Of a stretch of DNA of 64,000 bases, positions 63,473-64,000 are shown piece by piece. The position numbers were made by a program, and so were the translations under genes. The DNA is from CAYSFW01 sp964620675 (lineage in GTDB: Bacteria > Pseudomonadota > Gammaproteobacteria > UWMA-0217): the NCBI GenBank assembly GCA_964620675.1, contig CAZUJU010000005.1, positions 33,898 through 97,897 on the forward strand, given 5' to 3'. The first letter of the stretch is position 1; the number at the start of each line of letters is the position of its first letter. The notes under the pieces are model-generated. The model made no database searches, was not told where the DNA came from, and worked only from the letters and a program-made list of their open reading frames with translations.

Positions 63473-63553
63473 CATAGTCCAAATAATATCGTTTGAGCAG
63501 CATCACCCGCGACGCTATAGTGGCGCAGAGGCTAGGCAAATCGGAGCAAACCC

Positions 63554-63886
63554 ATGACGATCACAACATCCTACACGCTCGACAACGAAGGCTATCTGAT
63601 CGAACCGGACGATTGGAACGAAGACGTCGCGCAGACCCTGGCGGACCACGAGGGCATCACCTTGAGCGCGGATCATCACCGGGTACTCGCATTCATGCGC
63701 CAGTACTGGAGTGAACATCGCATCGCGCCCGACGCGCGTCACGTGATCGAACACCTCGCGCGTCAGCTGGATCTGGATAAGACGCACGCCAAGGAACGCC
63801 TGTTCAGATTGTTTCCTTACGGCTACGTCCTGCAAGCCTGCAAGATCGCCGGCATGCGCCGTCCGCGCGCCTGGAGCACCGGTTGA
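63554..63886 (+). CDS. DsrC/TusE-family protein with only the upstream cysteine
   Basis: A 110-residue DsrC-superfamily protein. The fold markers are there: GYLIEPDDWNEDVAQTLADH, LSADHHRVLAFMRQYW and LFRLFPYGYVLQACKIAGM. DsrC has two C-terminal cysteines and TusE only the last one. Here Cys96 (ACKIAG) corresponds to the upstream one, while the expected final Cys position is Trp107 and the chain ends AWSTG. So it is neither a canonical DsrC nor a TusE; cysteine-poor relatives have been proposed as regulators. GGAG 9 bases upstream supports the start. It is divergent from a LysR gene. Confidence 0.85.
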   Translation: MTITTSYTLDNEGYLIEPDDWNEDVAQTLADHEGITLSADHHRVLAFMRQYWSEHRIAPDARHVIEHLARQLDLDKTHAKERLFRLFPYGYVLQACKIAGMRRPRAWSTG

Positions 63887-64000
63887 AACCCGCCGCCCAC
63901 ACAAACGCGCGGGCGGGATCGGAATTCGATCTTCTCACCCCCATGCACGACTGAACGGCTATGTTGTCAGCGCTGCACCGCTCGAACCATGGATCACCCT

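Noticed and set aside
1..64000. CRISPR array, prophage or integron
   Set aside because: No regularly spaced repeats, cas genes, phage structural genes or integron integrase were seen.

Overview
The window looks like part of the chromosome of a high-GC gammaproteobacterium, probably one with respiratory or lithotrophic habits near the Chromatiales or Ectothiorhodospiraceae. The gammaproteobacterial order thrS-infC-rpmI-rplT-pheS-pheT-ihfA-merR is intact. Sequence styles also fit: NhaR, a DsrC/TusE relative, a multiheme cytochrome, a hydrogenase-free Mrp/Mbh-type antiporter and XrtA/PEP-CTERM-type proteins. The taxonomy is inference; no 16S gene is present. TAG is an ordinary stop codon here, ending at least ten of the genes.

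Layout. 1-3.3 kb is a lower-GC patch with an ExeA/XrtA-type secretion ATPase between two unknown genes. 3.3-7.2 kb is a decayed region: a secreted multiheme cytochrome c broken by an in-frame amber codon directly after its first heme motif, an RHS fragment, and long gene-poor stretches. 7.2-9.7 kb is a patatin-GntP permease pair. 9.96-18.6 kb is a ten-gene, translationally coupled cation/proton antiporter operon on the minus strand, in the order E-F-G-MbhD-(MbhE+B fusion)-C-D followed by three more antiporter-like subunits. 19-29.5 kb holds an SNF2-SWIM helicase, an ODP-type diiron metallo-beta-lactamase protein, DUF2322, a PrsT-like TPR lipoprotein, an NAD-dependent epimerase-like protein, CorA and DUF2892. 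29.6-38 kb is housekeeping: folE, tRNA-Pro, then the merR/ihfA/pheT/pheS/rplT/rpmI/infC/thrS block, with an AUC-initiated infC and two terminator-like hairpins inside the block. 39-42 kb has sucA without sucB. 42-46.3 kb has a lipoprotein, folK, mobA, a degraded binding-protein-like gene and a wrecked IS1182-family transposase. 46.3-57.5 kb has two more cation/proton antiporters, a stand-alone glutamate synthase domain protein, DUF302, thioredoxin-like, DoxX, BI-1, NhaR and FtsH. 57.8-63.9 kb has an HPF-like protein, LutB/LutC without LutA, a ribbon-helix-helix-like protein, a TMEM165/GDT1 transporter, an artefactual assembly gap, and a divergent LysR / DsrC-like pair.

How the genes fit together. 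Ion and pH homeostasis is the dominant theme: a multisubunit Mrp/Mbh-type complex, a CPA1 antiporter, a K+/H+ antiporter with a regulatory tail, NhaR, CorA and TMEM165. That suits a saline, alkaline or osmotically variable habitat. The most unusual points are the Mbh-like gene order of the antiporter operon, whose two distal NuoL-like subunits have both lost the conserved membrane glutamate; the DsrC-family protein that keeps only the upstream cysteine and faces a LysR regulator across a repeated ATATCG site; and the amber codon in the cytochrome.

The 100-N gap at 62465-62564 is flanked by an exact 55-base duplication, so it is almost certainly a scaffolding artefact. No CRISPR array, prophage, integron or intact insertion sequence was found.
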